Counted from the stretch's first letter, positions 1 to 9,005 are shown. The stretch: DNA of 64,000 bases from Streptomyces tauricus (GCF_014650955.1 NZ_BMVY01000024.1:1-64000), one strand, 5' to 3'. Notes: a model not told the origin generated them from the letters alone. A program made the numbers and translations.

Positions 1-119
1 CTCGACCGCTTCGCTTTGACTGCACCTGAGTCACACAGAAGATCGTGTTACGAGCTCTAAGGGCCGGAAAGACACACGCGGCACGACAGAAGGTGCCGAG
101 CCGAGAGGTTGTTGGTCGA

Positions 120-3100
120 GTGAGGCGAAGCAAGAACGGTCCCGAGCCGTCGGCACGGGGCAACTTCACCCCGCCGCCGCGCGGAGCGGCACCCGCACAT
201 GTGCCCGGCTCGGAGCCGACGGCCCCACCCCCGCCCAGCGGCGGCCGTTTCTCTCCGCGCAACTGGCGTGTACCGACCAGGCTGAACGCGATCCTGCTCA
301 TACCCGTGGTGGTCGGCCTCGTCATGGGCGGCTTCCAGGTGAAGAGCTCGATCGACACCTGGCAGGAGGCCGAGGACGCGGAGAGCACCGCGCGCCTGGT
401 CCGCGCCGCCCTGACCTACGGCGACAAGCTGTACTCCGAGCGCGACATCACCGCCGCCCCCCTCCTGGAGGGCAAGGGCGCGAAGGACGCGACCGTCGTC
501 AAGGCCCGCCGTGAGACGGACGCCGCGGCCGTCGCCTTCAACGAGGCCGCGAAGGACATGCCGGCCAAGGCCGGACTCGAACGCCGCCTCGGCATCTTCC
601 GCAAGCAGGAACCCAAACTCGCCGCACTGCGCGCGGCCGCCTACACCACGAAGCTCAAGGGTGTGGAGACCGAAGAGGGTTACGTCGAGATCCAGCACCC
701 GCTGATGGAGTTCGCCAACGAACTCGGTCTGGGCACCGGAAACATCACCAGCTACGGCCGCACGGTCTACGCGATCTCCCTCTCCAAGGCCGCCCTCTCG
801 CTCCAGCGCTCCATCGGCACCCATCTGCTGATCAAGCCGGGGCCGTCCGACGAGAGCCTGGCCAAGCAGCGCGTCGCCCTCACCTCGTACGCCTACCTCG
901 AAGGCATCGCCATCGAGGAGTACATCGGTGGTGGTACGGACAGCGACGCCGCCAAGCTGGAGCAGGCCAAGAAGCAGATCCAGACCGATGGCGCGGCGCA
1001 GGCCAAGGAGGCCGCGGAAGCGGCCCAGGCCGCCGGGCGCACCTATGTCCCGCCGCCGTCCGGCGAAACCGCCATGGTCAGCGGTATCGGTGGCCTCGCG
1101 ACGACCGACGCCAGTGCGCGCGTCGCGCTCGCCGACAAGGGCATCACCGCCCAGAACTGGTGGGCGGTCAACACCGCCAAGTACAACGCCTACCGCACGA
1201 TCGAGGCGGACCTCGGCGACAAGGCCGTGGCCGAGGCCTCGACCATCGCCTCCGACGCCAAGCGCGACGCCTTCATCACCGGTGCCGCCGTCGTCATCGC
1301 GCTGCTCGCCGCGTTCATCCTGGCCGGCATGGTGGCCCGCCAGATGAGCCGCTCGATGCGCCAGCTGCGCAACGCGGCCTTCGGTGTGGCCGAGCAGCGC
1401 CTGCCGATGCTGGTCGACCAGCTCTCGCGCACCGACCCGGGCCGCGTGGACACCCGTGTCCAGCCCATCCCGATCAACACCACGGACGAGATCGGCGAAG
1501 TCGCCCGCGCCTTCGACCAGGTCCACCGCGAGGCCGTACGACTGGCCGCCGAGCAGGCCCTCCTGCGAGGCAACATCAACGCGATCTTCACCAACCTGTC
1601 GCGCCGCAACCAGTCCCTGATCGAGGGCCAGCTGACCCTCATCACCGACCTGGAGAACAACGAGGCCGACCCGGACCAGCTGGAGAACCTCTTCCGCCTG
1701 GACCACCTGGCCACCCGTATGCGCCGCAACGGCGAGAACCTCCTGGTCCTCGCCGGCGAGGAGCCGGGCCGCCGCTGGGACCAGCCGGTCCCGCTGGTCG
1801 ACGTGCTGCGCGCCGCCTCCTCCGAGGTGGAGCAGTACGAGCGCATCGAGCTGTCCGGTGTCCCGGAGGCCGAGATCCACGGCCGCGCGGTGACCGACCT
1901 CGTGCACCTGCTCGCCGAGCTGCTGGAGAACGCCACCACGTTCTCCTCCCCGCAGACCAAGGTCCGCGTCACCGCGACCCGGCTGCCCGACGGCCGCATC
2001 ATGGTCGAGATCCACGACAAGGGCATCGGCCTCACCGCCGAGGACTTCGCGGACATCAACCACAAGCTGGCCAACCCGCCGACCGTGGACGCCGCGATCT
2101 CGCAGCGCATGGGCCTCTTCGTGGTCGGCCGGCTGTCCGACCGGCACGGTATCCGCGTCCAGCTGCGTCCCTCGGGCGAGCAGGCCGGTACGACCTCGCT
2201 CGTCATGCTCCCCGACGCGATCACCCACGGTGGCGGCGGCGACTACCAGGTGCAGCGCGACGACTTCACGGTCTCGCAGATCATCCCGGAGCCCGAGCAG
2301 CAGCCGCAGCCGCCCTTCGGCGGCGAGGAGTTCCAGAGCTCCCAGCCGGCCCTGCGCACGGCCGCCGAACTGGGCTTCGACGACAGCCGCTACAACCCCG
2401 AGGTCCCGGACGACATACGCGAGCTGGACCCGGTGGGCCGCTCCCTCATGCGTGAGGAGCGCCGCGCGGCCCTGGAGGCCCAGACGACCGGCCCCGACGG
2501 CGAGGCCCCGTCCTTCCAGGGCGAGTTCGACCCGCAGCAGGCCTACGACAACGGCGGCCAGGGCTTCGAGAACGGTCAGCCCGCGTTCGACGACGCGGCG
2601 GCCGCGTACCCGGAGACCCCCGCGTACACCGAAGCTCCCGCCTACGACCAGCAGACGTCGTACGAGGGACAGCAGCAGACGTCGTACGACGAGACGTACT
2701 TCCCGCAGGCCGACGGATACCCGGACCCCTCCTTCGCGGAGCCGGTCCAGGACGAGCAGCGGTCGGCGCAGGCCACCGGGCAGGACGGGTTCCCGCCCTT
2801 CCAGGAGCAGCCCTACCAGGACGACTGGCCGCAGCAGGACGCGTACCAGAACGGCTTCCCCGCCGAGTACGCTCCGCAGGCCGAGTCCTCGCAGACCGCT
2901 GAGGCGGCCGAGCAGGACAGCGTAGGCTTCGATGCTCCGGGACCGGTCCCCTCCAGCGCCCCCGAGCTGACCGACGCCGGGCTTCCGCGCCGCGGAACCA
3001 CCGACGCCGGACTTCCCCGCCGCGGAGCCACCGCGGTCGGCAAGCAGTCCACGGGCCAGGAGTCACCGGCACCCTTCGCGAACAACGACAGCAGCGGCGG

Positions 3101-3428
3101 CAACAGCACCGGCGGCAAGGGCGACTGGCGGTCGAACAACGACCAGATGTGGCACCGGGCCGAAGCGCTGAAGCAGCCCAAGGCGGGCGGGGTCACCTCC
3201 TCCGGCCTGCCGCGGCGGGTACCCAAGGCCAATCTGGTCGAGGGCACCGCGGAATCGACCCCACAGGGCGGCCCCCAGGTCTCCCGCGCTCCCGAGGACG
3301 TCCGGGGCAGGCTGAGCAACCTGCGACGCGGCGTGCAGCGGGGCCGAGATGCAACCAGTGAAACGAACGGTCAGGCCACCAGGAACCAGCACGGTGGCCC
3401 TGACAGCACCTACAACCAGGAGCGTTAG
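120..3428 (+). CDS. cvnA: Conservon sensor kinase-like protein CvnA
   Basis: First gene of a four-gene conservon; a membrane sensor resembling a histidine kinase that is thought to signal through the roadblock, DUF742 and GTPase partners encoded next to it. A basic, proline-rich N-terminus precedes a membrane helix (ILLIPVVVGLVMGG), an extracytoplasmic nitrate/nitrite-sensing-type helical domain of about 300 residues, a second helix (AAVVIALLAAFILAGMVA), a HAMP segment and a HATPase region with N-box ELLENATTFS and G-box DKGIGL. The last 350 or so residues are Gln/Pro/Tyr-rich, probably disordered, with repeated LPRR motifs near the end. I chose the GTG at 120 because the protein then begins RRSKNGPEPSARGNF; an in-frame GTG at 45 would add 25 residues and a rare TTA as second codon. 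Only 1 bp separates it from the next gene. Family is clear, exact start is not. Confidence 0.9.
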   Translation: MRRSKNGPEPSARGNFTPPPRGAAPAHVPGSEPTAPPPPSGGRFSPRNWRVPTRLNAILLIPVVVGLVMGGFQVKSSIDTWQEAEDAESTARLVRAALTYGDKLYSERDITAAPLLEGKGAKDATVVKARRETDAAAVAFNEAAKDMPAKAGLERRLGIFRKQEPKLAALRAAAYTTKLKGVETEEGYVEIQHPLMEFANELGLGTGNITSYGRTVYAISLSKAALSLQRSIGTHLLIKPGPSDESLAKQRVALTSYAYLEGIAIEEYIGGGTDSDAAKLEQAKKQIQTDGAAQAKEAAEAAQAAGRTYVPPPSGETAMVSGIGGLATTDASARVALADKGITAQNWWAVNTAKYNAYRTIEADLGDKAVAEASTIASDAKRDAFITGAAVVIALLAAFILAGMVARQMSRSMRQLRNAAFGVAEQRLPMLVDQLSRTDPGRVDTRVQPIPINTTDEIGEVARAFDQVHREAVRLAAEQALLRGNINAIFTNLSRRNQSLIEGQLTLITDLENNEADPDQLENLFRLDHLATRMRRNGENLLVLAGEEPGRRWDQPVPLVDVLRAASSEVEQYERIELSGVPEAEIHGRAVTDLVHLLAELLENATTFSSPQTKVRVTATRLPDGRIMVEIHDKGIGLTAEDFADINHKLANPPTVDAAISQRMGLFVVGRLSDRHGIRVQLRPSGEQAGTTSLVMLPDAITHGGGGDYQVQRDDFTVSQIIPEPEQQPQPPFGGEEFQSSQPALRTAAELGFDDSRYNPEVPDDIRELDPVGRSLMREERRAALEAQTTGPDGEAPSFQGEFDPQQAYDNGGQGFENGQPAFDDAAAAYPETPAYTEAPAYDQQTSYEGQQQTSYDETYFPQADGYPDPSFAEPVQDEQRSAQATGQDGFPPFQEQPYQDDWPQQDAYQNGFPAEYAPQAESSQTAEAAEQDSVGFDAPGPVPSSAPELTDAGLPRRGTTDAGLPRRGATAVGKQSTGQESPAPFANNDSSGGNSTGGKGDWRSNNDQMWHRAEALKQPKAGGVTSSGLPRRVPKANLVEGTAESTPQGGPQVSRAPEDVRGRLSNLRRGVQRGRDATSETNGQATRNQHGGPDSTYNQER

Positions 3429-3429
3429 T

Positions 3430-3852
3430 GTGAGCCCGATGAGCCAGGCGGCACAGAACCTGAACTGGTTGATCACCAACTTCGTGGACAACACCCCCGG
3501 GGTGTCCCACACCGTGGTGGTCTCCGCCGACGGACTCCTTCTGGCGATGTCCGAAGGGTTCCCGCGTGACCGTGCCGACCAGTTGGCGGCCGTCGCGTCG
3601 GGCCTGACCTCTCTCACCGCGGGCGCGTCCCGCATCTTCGAGGGCGGGAGCGTGAATCAGACGGTTGTGGAGATGGAGCGGGGATTCCTGTTCATCATGT
3701 CCATTTCCGACGGTTCCTCCCTCGCGGTTCTCGCACATCCGGAAGCGGACATCGGTCTCGTTGGGTACGAGATGGCCCTTCTCGTCGACCGTGCGGGTAC
3801 GGTCCTCACGCCGGATCTGCGTGCCGAGCTTCAGGGGAGCCTTCTCAACTAG
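3430..3852 (+). CDS. cvnB: Roadblock/LC7-domain protein CvnB
   Basis: Small roadblock/LC7 protein of 140 residues, the second conservon component. Such proteins bind the small GTPase partner and the sensor, probably at the membrane face. The fold is visible from the opening helix (LNWLITNFVDNTPG), the strand pair HTVVVSADGLLLAMS, the central helix DQLAAVASGLTSLTAGAS and the strand GFLFIMSISDGSSLAVL. GTG at 3430 is chosen because AGGAG at 3418-3422 lies 7 bp upstream; a longer in-frame ATG at 3349 lies inside cvnA and has no such site. The 1-bp gap to cvnA implies translational coupling. Confidence 0.93.
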   Translation: MSPMSQAAQNLNWLITNFVDNTPGVSHTVVVSADGLLLAMSEGFPRDRADQLAAVASGLTSLTAGASRIFEGGSVNQTVVEMERGFLFIMSISDGSSLAVLAHPEADIGLVGYEMALLVDRAGTVLTPDLRAELQGSLLN

Positions 3853-3944
3853 CAGACAAGCGATGCGTTTTGGCGTCCCGTGGCCGTAAGGTTTCGGGAC
3901 GCGGCTCCACATTGATGGGCCCGGCACATTCGGAGGAGGAGAAA

Positions 3945-4526
3945 GTGGCAACACCCCCAGGCGGTTCGTCTTCGGGCAACTGGTCCTACGGCCCCGGCCA
4001 GGGCCAGGGCGGCGACGGTTCGCCGAACCGGTACAACTTCCCCTCCGCACCGAGCCCCCGACGCCAGCAGCCGTACTCTCCCCAGGGTCCGGGCCCCTCT
4101 CCTTACGACCAGCCGCCGGCACCGCGCATCCAGCCCGTGCAGCCGCAGCGGCGCTCGCCCGAACCGTCTCCCGCGGGAAGTGCCAGCAATCCGCTGGTAC
4201 GCCCCTACGCGATGACGGGCGGCCGTACCAGGCCGCGATACCAGCTCGCCATCGAGGCACTGGTGCACACCACAGCGCAGCCGCACCAGATGCAGGGTCA
4301 GTTGCCCGAGCATCAGCGCATCTGCAACCTCTGCCGGGAGATCAAGTCGGTGGCCGAGATCTCGGCCCTGCTGACGATCCCTCTCGGTGTGGCCAGGATC
4401 CTTGTCGCCGACTTGGCGGAGGCGGGCCTGGTCGCCATTCATCAGCCCGGCGGCGACGAGAACGCCGGCGGTCAGCCAGACGTGACTTTGCTCGAAAGGG
4501 TGCTCAGTGGACTTCGCAAGCTCTAG
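3945..4526 (+). CDS. cvnC: DUF742 family protein CvnC
   Basis: Third conservon gene, 193 residues. The first half is a low-complexity Pro/Gly/Gln-rich tail. The second half is the DUF742 domain, beginning VRPYAMTGGRTRPRY and continuing through LPEHQRICNLCREIKSVAEI to a winged-helix-like segment (LTIPLGVARILVADLAEAGLV). The function is not known biochemically; in conservons it accompanies the sensor and GTPase. GTG at 3945 is supported by GGAGGAGGAG ending at 3941. An ATG at 3915 and one at 3870 are possible but lack a good ribosome site. Its end overlaps the start of cvnD by 20 bp, so the two are translationally linked. Confidence 0.9.
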   Translation: MATPPGGSSSGNWSYGPGQGQGGDGSPNRYNFPSAPSPRRQQPYSPQGPGPSPYDQPPAPRIQPVQPQRRSPEPSPAGSASNPLVRPYAMTGGRTRPRYQLAIEALVHTTAQPHQMQGQLPEHQRICNLCREIKSVAEISALLTIPLGVARILVADLAEAGLVAIHQPGGDENAGGQPDVTLLERVLSGLRKL

Positions 4527-5088
4527 CGGAGGGCCTTCCCGCTCCACCACGTCCGCGAAGATCGTGGTGGCGGGCGGCTTCGGCGTGGGCAAGACCACGT
4601 TCGTCGGGGCCGTCTCGGAGATCAACCCGCTGCGTACCGAGGCCGTGATGACGTCCGCTTCGGCGGGCATCGACGACCTCACCCACACCGGGGACAAGAC
4701 CACCACGACGGTGGCCATGGACTTCGGCCGTATCACCCTGGACCAGGACCTGATCCTGTACCTCTTCGGTACGCCCGGCCAGGACCGCTTCTGGTTCATG
4801 TGGGACGACCTGGTACGCGGCGCGATCGGCGCGATCGTGCTCGTCGACACGCGCCGTCTCGCCGACTGCTTCCCCGCGGTCGACTACTTCGAGAACAGCG
4901 GACTGCCGTTCGTCATCGCCCTCAACGGCTTCGACGGCAGCCAGCCGTACAACCCGGACGAAGTCCGGGAAGCACTCCAGATCGGCCCGGACACCCCGAT
5001 CATCACGACGGACGCCCGCCACCGGGCGGACGCGAAGTCGGCGCTGATCACGCTGGTGGAGCATGCGCTGATGGCGCGCCTGCGCTAG
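4507..5088 (+). CDS. cvnD: Conservon Ras-like ATP/GTP-binding protein CvnD
   Basis: Small GTPase-type protein of 193 residues closing the conservon operon. The Walker A/G1 motif is GGFGVGKTT near residues 23-31, the G3 region is FGTPGQDRFWFMW and the G4 region is a non-standard LNGFD in place of NKxD. This pattern is usual for the bacterial Ras-like family paired with roadblock proteins (MglA/CvnD group). It presumably cycles between nucleotide states to relay a signal from the CvnA/B/C complex. GTG start at 4507 lies within the end of cvnC. A strong hairpin follows the stop, so this is the last gene of the transcript. Confidence 0.94.
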   Translation: MDFASSSGGPSRSTTSAKIVVAGGFGVGKTTFVGAVSEINPLRTEAVMTSASAGIDDLTHTGDKTTTTVAMDFGRITLDQDLILYLFGTPGQDRFWFMWDDLVRGAIGAIVLVDTRRLADCFPAVDYFENSGLPFVIALNGFDGSQPYNPDEVREALQIGPDTPIITTDARHRADAKSALITLVEHALMARLR

Positions 5089-5111
5089 CGCTCGGCGCTC
5101 AGCTCGTACGT

Positions 5112-5143
5112 AAGGGGCCCCTCTCCTGGCAGAGGGGCCCTTT
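5112..5143 (+). terminator. Rho-independent terminator of cvnABCD
   Basis: Ten perfect base pairs, GGGCCCCTCT with AGAGGGGCCC (5115-5124 with 5131-5140), around a 6-nt loop, with flanking AAG/TTT extending the stem and a short T run. It starts 23 bp after the cvnD stop codon. Confidence 0.8.
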
Positions 5144-5180
5144 CGTGTGCGCTGTCGCCTGCGGGCCCGCCGCGGCTAGT

Positions 5181-5206
5181 CGCACAGTTTCCCCGCGCCC
5201 CTAAAG
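5181..5206. repeat. Dispersed repeat family A copy
   Basis: Slightly diverged copy (CAGTTTCCCCGCGCCCC) of the intergenic element with core GGGGCGCGGGGAACTGCGC that recurs at several gene ends in this window. It lies between the convergent ends of cvnD and the ATP-binding regulator. Confidence 0.7.
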
Positions 5207-5232
5207 CACCGACGGGCTTTTCGTCGACTGCC

Positions 5233-5778
5233 TCAAGCGGCGAGCGCGGAACCCACCGGTGGTGGTGCGGCGGGAAGGTTCAGCTCGAACCAGATCGTCT
5301 TGCCGCCGGGCCCGAACTTCCCTTCTCCTATGGCGCATCCGCCCCACCGGTCGGCCACCGTGTCGAGGATGAGCAGGCCGCGTCCGTCCTCCGCGTGTGC
5401 CGCGACGTCCGTCCGTCGGGAGCCCGGTGCCGGGGGCAGGTCGGGGCTCATGTCCCAGACGCTGACCCGCAGTACGGGGCACAGCCACTGGAGCCGTACG
5501 GATGCGGGGCCCTGCGTGTGCCGTACGGAGTTGGTGGCCAGCTCCGAGGCGAGCAGCTCCGCGCGGTCCACGAGCGGGGCGAGGCCGTGGGCGTCGAGGA
5601 CGGCCCGGAGGGTGACGCGGGCGATGCCCGGCCCTCTGGGATCGCGGGGGAAGTGCAGCTCGTAGCACCAGGGAGCCGTGAAGGGCAGCGGCGGCGGGTG
5701 CGGGGCCCCTGACAGGGGGTCGAGGGCGGGGAGGAGGTAGGAGGTCGGGCCGGGGTGGTGGTTCTGTTCGGTGTTCAT
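5233..5778 (-). CDS. Anti-sigma-factor-like ATP-binding protein (HATPase)
   Basis: Protein of 181 residues with a single GHKL ATPase domain of the serine-kinase/anti-sigma type. The N-box region is ELLASELATNSVRHT, followed by RVSVWDMSPDLPP and the G-box region EDGRGLLILDTVADRWG. Streptomyces encodes many such proteins, typically acting on anti-sigma antagonists or beside XRE regulators. I place the start at ATG 5778 (MNTEQNHHPG), with GGAG 8-9 nt upstream; an upstream extension to 5913 would run through the divergent promoter region. It is divergent from the XRE/DUF397 pair, a recurrent Streptomyces arrangement. The partner is not identifiable from sequence. Confidence 0.85.
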   Translation of the reverse strand: MNTEQNHHPGPTSYLLPALDPLSGAPHPPPLPFTAPWCYELHFPRDPRGPGIARVTLRAVLDAHGLAPLVDRAELLASELATNSVRHTQGPASVRLQWLCPVLRVSVWDMSPDLPPAPGSRRTDVAAHAEDGRGLLILDTVADRWGGCAIGEGKFGPGGKTIWFELNLPAAPPPVGSALAA

Positions 5779-5979
5779 GTGGCAGCTCCGAGACGCGGGG
5801 CCAACTGGACGCGTGCCACGCCGTTTCCGCACCGCGGACACCGGGTGGCACAGGTCACACCGTAACGTAGGGATTACAACCCGTGATACCTGTTTCAATC
5901 CAACGAGTTGCATTTTCGATTCGGATGGACGGGGTCAATACGGACGGGCACACTGTGCGCGAACCCAAGAGAGGACCAC

Positions 5980-6831
5980 ATGGCGCCACGTCAGACCCCC
6001 ACCATCAGCCAACGCCGCTTCGGGGCCGAACTGCGGCGCCTGCGCGAGGCTGTCGGCTTGTCCGCGCCGCGGGCGGCCGAACTGCTCGGCACCGACCGCA
6101 CGACCATCTCGAACGTCGAAGCGGGGCGCTTCGGCATCAGCGAGCAACGCCTGCGGCGGCTGGCGAGCATCTACGAGTGCGACGACCCCGCGCTGGTCGA
6201 GGTTCTGGCATCGATGACAGGCGGCCGTAAAGGCGGGTGGTGGGACGAGTACCGGGGCAAGGTACCGCCGGACTTCCTTGATGTGGCGGAGCTGGAGTAC
6301 GGCGCCCGTTCTCTGCGAACCCTGCAGACAGCCCACATGCCCGGCATGTTCCAGACCGAGGACCATGCCCGGGCCCTTTTCGATCTCTTCATTCCCGCCC
6401 TGCCGCGCCTCGAAGTGGAACTCCGCATCGCGCAACGGTTGGCCCGCCATGAGGTGATCACCAAGGAGCCTGCCGTCCCGTATACGGGCTTGATCCATGA
6501 AGCCGCGCTGCACATGCAGGTGGGCGGACGCCTCGTGGCTCAGGCCCAGCTGCAGCACCTGCTCAAGGAGAGCGAGCGCGACAACGTAACGCTGCAGGTG
6601 ATCCCCTTCAGCGCCGGTGGATTCCCCATGGCAGGCGACTCGGTGCTGTATGCCTCAGCCGAGAGCGCCCATCTGGACACCGTTCAGGTGGACTCACCGA
6701 TCGGTGCCGTCTTCTTCGAGTCGCCCACTCAGCTGGCCAACTTCCGCCGTCGTCTGGACGCAGTCGAACAGGTAGCGTTGAATGCCCAGCAATCGAGGGA
6801 CTGCATCCTCAATATCGCTCAGAACCTGTAA
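5980..6831 (+). CDS. XRE-family regulator with DUF5753 domain
   Basis: Helix-turn-helix regulator of 283 residues. The N-terminal XRE domain (about residues 10-65) contains LRRLREAVGLSAPRAAELLG and RTTISNVEAGRFGIS. The remainder is the DUF5753 region found in BldB/AbaA-associated regulators (EYRGKVPPDFLDVAELEYGA, AHMPGMFQTEDHARAL, HEAALHMQVGG). ATG 5980 is chosen because AAGAGAGG lies just upstream; the in-frame ATG at 5908 would extend into promoter DNA. A DUF397 gene follows 12 bp downstream, the standard partner of this family. The target genes are unknown. Confidence 0.9.
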   Translation: MAPRQTPTISQRRFGAELRRLREAVGLSAPRAAELLGTDRTTISNVEAGRFGISEQRLRRLASIYECDDPALVEVLASMTGGRKGGWWDEYRGKVPPDFLDVAELEYGARSLRTLQTAHMPGMFQTEDHARALFDLFIPALPRLEVELRIAQRLARHEVITKEPAVPYTGLIHEAALHMQVGGRLVAQAQLQHLLKESERDNVTLQVIPFSAGGFPMAGDSVLYASAESAHLDTVQVDSPIGAVFFESPTQLANFRRRLDAVEQVALNAQQSRDCILNIAQNL

Positions 6832-6843
6832 GAGGTCCGCACC

Positions 6844-7029
6844 TTGACCGAGTTGACGTGGCTCAAGTCGTCCTTCTCCGAAGCCTCCGGGAACAACTGC
6901 GTCGAGGTCGCCGCCACGGAAGACGGCGCAGCCCTCCGCGAGAGTGACGAGCCCGGGCGAATACTCACCCTGCCGCCCGAAGGGCTCTCCGCGTTGATCG
7001 TAGTCATCAAGCAGAACCCCTCCCCCTGA
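6844..7029 (+). CDS. DUF397 domain small protein
   Basis: Protein of 61 residues made of one DUF397 domain: LTWLKSSFSEASGNNCVEVA, then ALRESDEPGRIL and a C-terminal helix. DUF397 proteins are almost always encoded next to XRE/DUF5753 regulators, as here, and are thought to modulate them. The TTG start follows AAGAGGTC at a normal distance, and the gene lies 12 bp after the regulator, so the pair is one operon. Confidence 0.88.
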   Translation: MTELTWLKSSFSEASGNNCVEVAATEDGAALRESDEPGRILTLPPEGLSALIVVIKQNPSP

Positions 7030-7038
7030 GTGGAACGG

Positions 7039-7080
7039 CGATCGCCGGGCCCGCTCCTCGTGGAGCGGGCCCGGCGATCG
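7039..7080. terminator. Bidirectional hairpin terminator, 19-bp perfect stem
   Basis: Perfect inverted repeat: 7039-7057 (CGATCGCCGGGCCCGCTCC) pairs with 7062-7080 around a 4-nt loop. It sits between the convergent DUF397 and accE genes and should terminate both transcripts. Confidence 0.85.
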
Positions 7081-7093
7081 GACGAGCTGGGGC

Positions 7094-7288
7094 TCAGCCC
7101 TGCCAGGAGTGCGGGGCGCGGAAGCCGGGGGTGCGTTCCAGGCGGCGCCAGCCTGCCTTCGGGTGGGCTCGGTGGGCCGGGGCCTCGGCGGGCGCGGAGG
7201 CCGCGCGGGCCAGGAGGATCGCCGTGACCGCGGCCAGTTCCTCGGGGCCGGCGTGGCCCTTCTCGACGCGGATATCAGGAATGTCCAT
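7094..7288 (-). CDS. accE: Acyl-CoA carboxylase epsilon subunit
   Basis: A 64-residue protein of the actinobacterial AccE/PccE type, a small subunit that stimulates and stabilises the alpha/beta acyl-CoA carboxylase complex. The N-terminus IRVEKGHAGPEELAAVTAIL is the conserved epsilon signature, followed by an Ala-rich linker and a tail with WRR and a terminal HSWQG. ATG 7288 is chosen over an upstream in-frame start (7333) because GGAG lies about 9 nt before it and family members have this length. It follows accB by 57 bp on the same strand. Confidence 0.92.
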   Translation of the reverse strand: MDIPDIRVEKGHAGPEELAAVTAILLARAASAPAEAPAHRAHPKAGWRRLERTPGFRAPHSWQG

Positions 7289-7345
7289 GGGTGTCAGTCT
7301 CCGGGAGAGAGAGGTACGCGAGGTTGCCGTCATGGGTCCGACGGG

Positions 7346-8938
7346 TTACTGCGGCGGGTTTCCGTGCTTGCGGGAGGGCAGGTCCGCGTGCTTGTTGCGC
7401 AGCATCGCGAGGGAGCGGATGAGGATCTCGCGGGTCTCGACCGGGTCGATGACGTCGTCGACGAGACCACGCTCGGCCGCGTAGTAGGGGTGCATCAGCT
7501 CGGCCTTGTACTCCTTGACCATGCGGACCCGCATCGCCTCGGGGTCCTCCGCCTCCGCGATCTGGCGGCGGAAGATGACGTTCGCGGCGCCCTCCGCGCC
7601 CATCACGGCGATCTCGTTCGTCGGCCAGGCGTAGGTGAGGTCGGCGCCGATGGACTGGCTGTCCATGACGATGTACGCGCCGCCGTAGGCCTTGCGCAGG
7701 ATCAGGGAGATCCGCGGCACGGTCGCGTTGCAGTAGGCGTAGAGCAGCTTCGCGCCGTGGCGGATGATTCCGCCGTGCTCCTGGTCGACGCCGGGCAGGA
7801 AGCCCGGGACGTCCAGCAGCGTGACGATCGGGATGTTGAAAGCGTCGCACATCTGGACGAAACGCGCCGCTTTTTCCGACGCCTCGATGTCCAGCACGCC
7901 CGCCAGGGCCTGCGGCTGGTTGGCGACGATGCCCACGACCTGGCCGTCGAGCCGTGCCAGGGCGCAGATGATGTTGCGGGCCCAGCGCTCGTGGATCTCC
8001 AGGTAGTCGCCGTCGTCGACGAGCTCCTCGATGACCTTGGTCATGTCGTACGGACGGCTGCCGTCCGCCGGCACCAGGTCCAGGAGCACGTCGGAGCGGC
8101 GGTCCGCCGGGTCCTCCGACTCGGTGGCCGGCGGGTTCTCGCGGTTGTTCTGCGGCAGCATCGACAGGAGGTAGCGGACCTCCGCGATGCAGGTCTCCTC
8201 GTCGTCGTACGCGAAGTGCGCGACGCCGCTCGTCTCGGCGTGGACGTCCGCGCCGCCGAGGCCGTTCTGGGTGATCTCCTCGCCGGTGACCGCCTTGACG
8301 ACGTCCGGTCCGGTGATGAACATCTGCGAGGTCTCGCGGACCATGAACACGAAGTCGGTGAGGGCGGGGCTGTAGGCCGCGCCGCCCGCACACGGGCCGA
8401 GCATGACCGAGATCTGCGGGATGACGCCGGAGGCGCGGGTGTTGCGCTGGAAGATGCCGCCGTAGCCCGCGAGGGCCGAGACGCCTTCCTGGATGCGGGC
8501 GCCGGCGCCGTCGTTGAGGGAGACCAGCGGCGCCCCGGCCGCGATGGCCATGTCCATGATCTTGTGGATCTTCGTGGCGTGGGCCTCGCCCAGCGCACCG
8601 CCGAAGATACGGAAGTCGTGGGCGTAGACGAAGACCGTGCGGCCCTCGACCGTGCCCCAGCCGGTGATCACACCGTCCGTGTACGGCTTCTTGGCCTCCA
8701 GGCCGAAGCCCGTCGCCCGGTGCCGCCGCAGCTGCTCGACCTCGTTGAACGAGCCTTCGTCCAGCAGCAGCTCGATCCGCTCCCGGGAGGTCAGCTTGCC
8801 CTTGGCGTGCTGCGCCGCGGTCGCCTTGTCGCTGGGTCCGCGAAGAGCCTCCGCACGGATCGCCTGCAGCTCGGCCACACGCCCACGCGCATCCGCGGGT
8901 TCCCCGGCCAAGGATTCGGTCTCGTCCAAAACGGTCAT
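7346..8938 (-). CDS. accB: Acetyl/propionyl-CoA carboxylase beta subunit AccB
   Basis: Carboxyltransferase beta subunit of 530 residues that transfers the carboxyl group from biotin to acyl-CoA, supplying malonyl-CoA for fatty acids and polyketides. Both crotonase-like halves are present: GGALGEAHATKIHKIMD and oxyanion-loop GAGARIQEG in the first, and DVPGFLPGVDQEHGG with RKAYGGAYIVMDS in the second. Established work on S. coelicolor PccB/AccB showed that the residue equivalent to 422 sets substrate choice (Asp for propionyl-CoA, Ile for acetyl-CoA). Here it is Ile423, so acetyl-CoA use is inferred. It is co-transcribed with accE; the biotinylated alpha subunit is not in this window. Confidence 0.95.
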   Translation of the reverse strand: MTVLDETESLAGEPADARGRVAELQAIRAEALRGPSDKATAAQHAKGKLTSRERIELLLDEGSFNEVEQLRRHRATGFGLEAKKPYTDGVITGWGTVEGRTVFVYAHDFRIFGGALGEAHATKIHKIMDMAIAAGAPLVSLNDGAGARIQEGVSALAGYGGIFQRNTRASGVIPQISVMLGPCAGGAAYSPALTDFVFMVRETSQMFITGPDVVKAVTGEEITQNGLGGADVHAETSGVAHFAYDDEETCIAEVRYLLSMLPQNNRENPPATESEDPADRRSDVLLDLVPADGSRPYDMTKVIEELVDDGDYLEIHERWARNIICALARLDGQVVGIVANQPQALAGVLDIEASEKAARFVQMCDAFNIPIVTLLDVPGFLPGVDQEHGGIIRHGAKLLYAYCNATVPRISLILRKAYGGAYIVMDSQSIGADLTYAWPTNEIAVMGAEGAANVIFRRQIAEAEDPEAMRVRMVKEYKAELMHPYYAAERGLVDDVIDPVETREILIRSLAMLRNKHADLPSRKHGNPPQ

Positions 8939-8969
8939 GTAGTGACCTTACGAAGTCCACCAAGGAAAG

Positions 8970-9005
8970 CGGGCCGTCGACTCTGTACAGTCTCCGGCCC
9001 GTTTT
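8970..9005. terminator. Possible hairpin between the PL8 lyase and accB genes
   Basis: CGGGCCG (8970-8976) can pair with CGGCCCG (8995-9001), with TTTT after it on the + strand and CTTTCC after it on the - strand. It could end the lyase transcript upstream of accB. The 18-nt loop makes this weak. Confidence 0.3.

Noticed and set aside
57..2228. Long open reading frame antisense to cvnA
   Set aside because: High GC gives long antisense frames; it has no domain pattern, while the sense strand encodes a full conserved sensor.
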